The notes below the pieces were generated by a model that saw only the letters and a list, made by a program, of their open reading frames with translations, did not search any database and was not told the DNA's origin. Shown here in pieces: positions 5,618 to 5,738 of a stretch of 5,738 nucleotides of DNA. Numbering within the stretch: position 1 is the first letter of the stretch; every line of letters begins with the position of its first letter. Origin of the DNA: JAYUHK01 sp043767025 (GTDB lineage Bacteria; Bacteroidota; Bacteroidia; Chitinophagales; Saprospiraceae); assembly GCA_043767025.1 (NCBI GenBank), contig JAYUHK010000162.1, positions 1 through 5,738 of the forward strand, written 5' to 3'. A program made the translations under genes and the position numbers.

Positions 5618-5738
5618 TTACCCAGAATATTTTTTTACCAAAATATCAGGCAGCATTTTATGCAATATGAGTGTCTTTTCAGACGTGCCTTGTAGAAATT
5701 CAAGTTTTTGCAAAAATATCGTCTGGCGAAGCGAAAAC
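5618..5738 (-). CDS. 3' end of an unidentified gene running off the right edge (partial)
   Basis: On the minus strand one frame is open from the window edge for 39 codons to a TAA at 5620-5618. The visible peptide starts FSLRQTIFLQKLEFLQG and continues through ILHKMLPDILVKKYSG. The codons and amino-acid mix (Leu, Lys, Ile, helical) look like a real soluble protein terminus. The gap to the protease ATG is 36 nt on the same strand, which fits an operon with the protease as a downstream gene. The fragment is too short to name a family. The minus-strand TATTTTTG (5718-5711) inside this frame resembles a -7 element and could alternatively be the protease promoter region. Confidence 0.5.
   Translation of the reverse strand, partial: FSLRQTIFLQKLEFLQGTSEKTLILHKMLPDILVKKYSG

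Noticed and set aside
4547..5695. Plus-strand ORFs of 107-169 codons opposite the protease
   Set aside because: They are shadows of the protease reading frame. Their Arg-, His- and Gln-rich products show no family motif.
1..5738. CRISPR array, tRNA or rRNA genes
   Set aside because: I saw no regularly spaced short repeats beyond the two 94-bp copies, no tRNA-like cloverleaf with a T-loop consensus, and no rRNA sequence.

Overview
The window looks like a piece of a Bacteroidota chromosome. This is inferred from AT-rich intergenic DNA, start codons preceded by A-rich leaders without a clear Shine-Dalgarno, one good match to the Bacteroidota promoter type (TTG, 21 bp, TAnnTTTG) in front of the first gene, and protein sequences whose style fits that phylum. 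I cannot name a genus.

Layout. Bases 1-544 hold no convincing gene: a 94-bp sequence at the left edge (repeated later), an AT-rich stretch, then a promoter. Next comes an alkyltransferase-like DNA-repair protein (545-865) with Ala in place of the MGMT active-site Cys. A second copy of the 94-bp repeat (880-973), bracketed by a 10-bp direct repeat, separates it from gpsA (1066-2130), the NAD(P)H-dependent glycerol-3-phosphate dehydrogenase of phospholipid synthesis.

Bases 2131-4420 form an accessory block, visibly more AT-rich than gpsA and the protease on either side. It carries two compact two-gene units on the + strand. The first is a 39-residue ORF overlapping (ATGA) a 303-residue protein with a Mrr-like PD-(D/E)XK nuclease domain. 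The second is a 174-residue GNAT-like protein followed after 7 nt by a 55-residue charged protein, laid out like a toxin-antitoxin pair. Each unit is followed by an imperfect inverted repeat containing CCAAACCG, which suggests gene-cassette-like or repeat-bounded mobility. No recombinase lies in the window.

The right end is on the minus strand: a probably cytoplasmic HtrA-type serine protease (4421-5581) with an unusual C-terminus (four-Cys zinc ribbon plus a YbjN-like domain) in place of PDZ domains. Just upstream of it, 36 nt away, is the 3' end of another probable gene that runs off the window.

How the genes work together: the repair protein, gpsA and the protease look like unrelated chromosomal housekeeping or stress genes. 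The two central units look like acquired defence or addiction modules inserted between gpsA and the protease.
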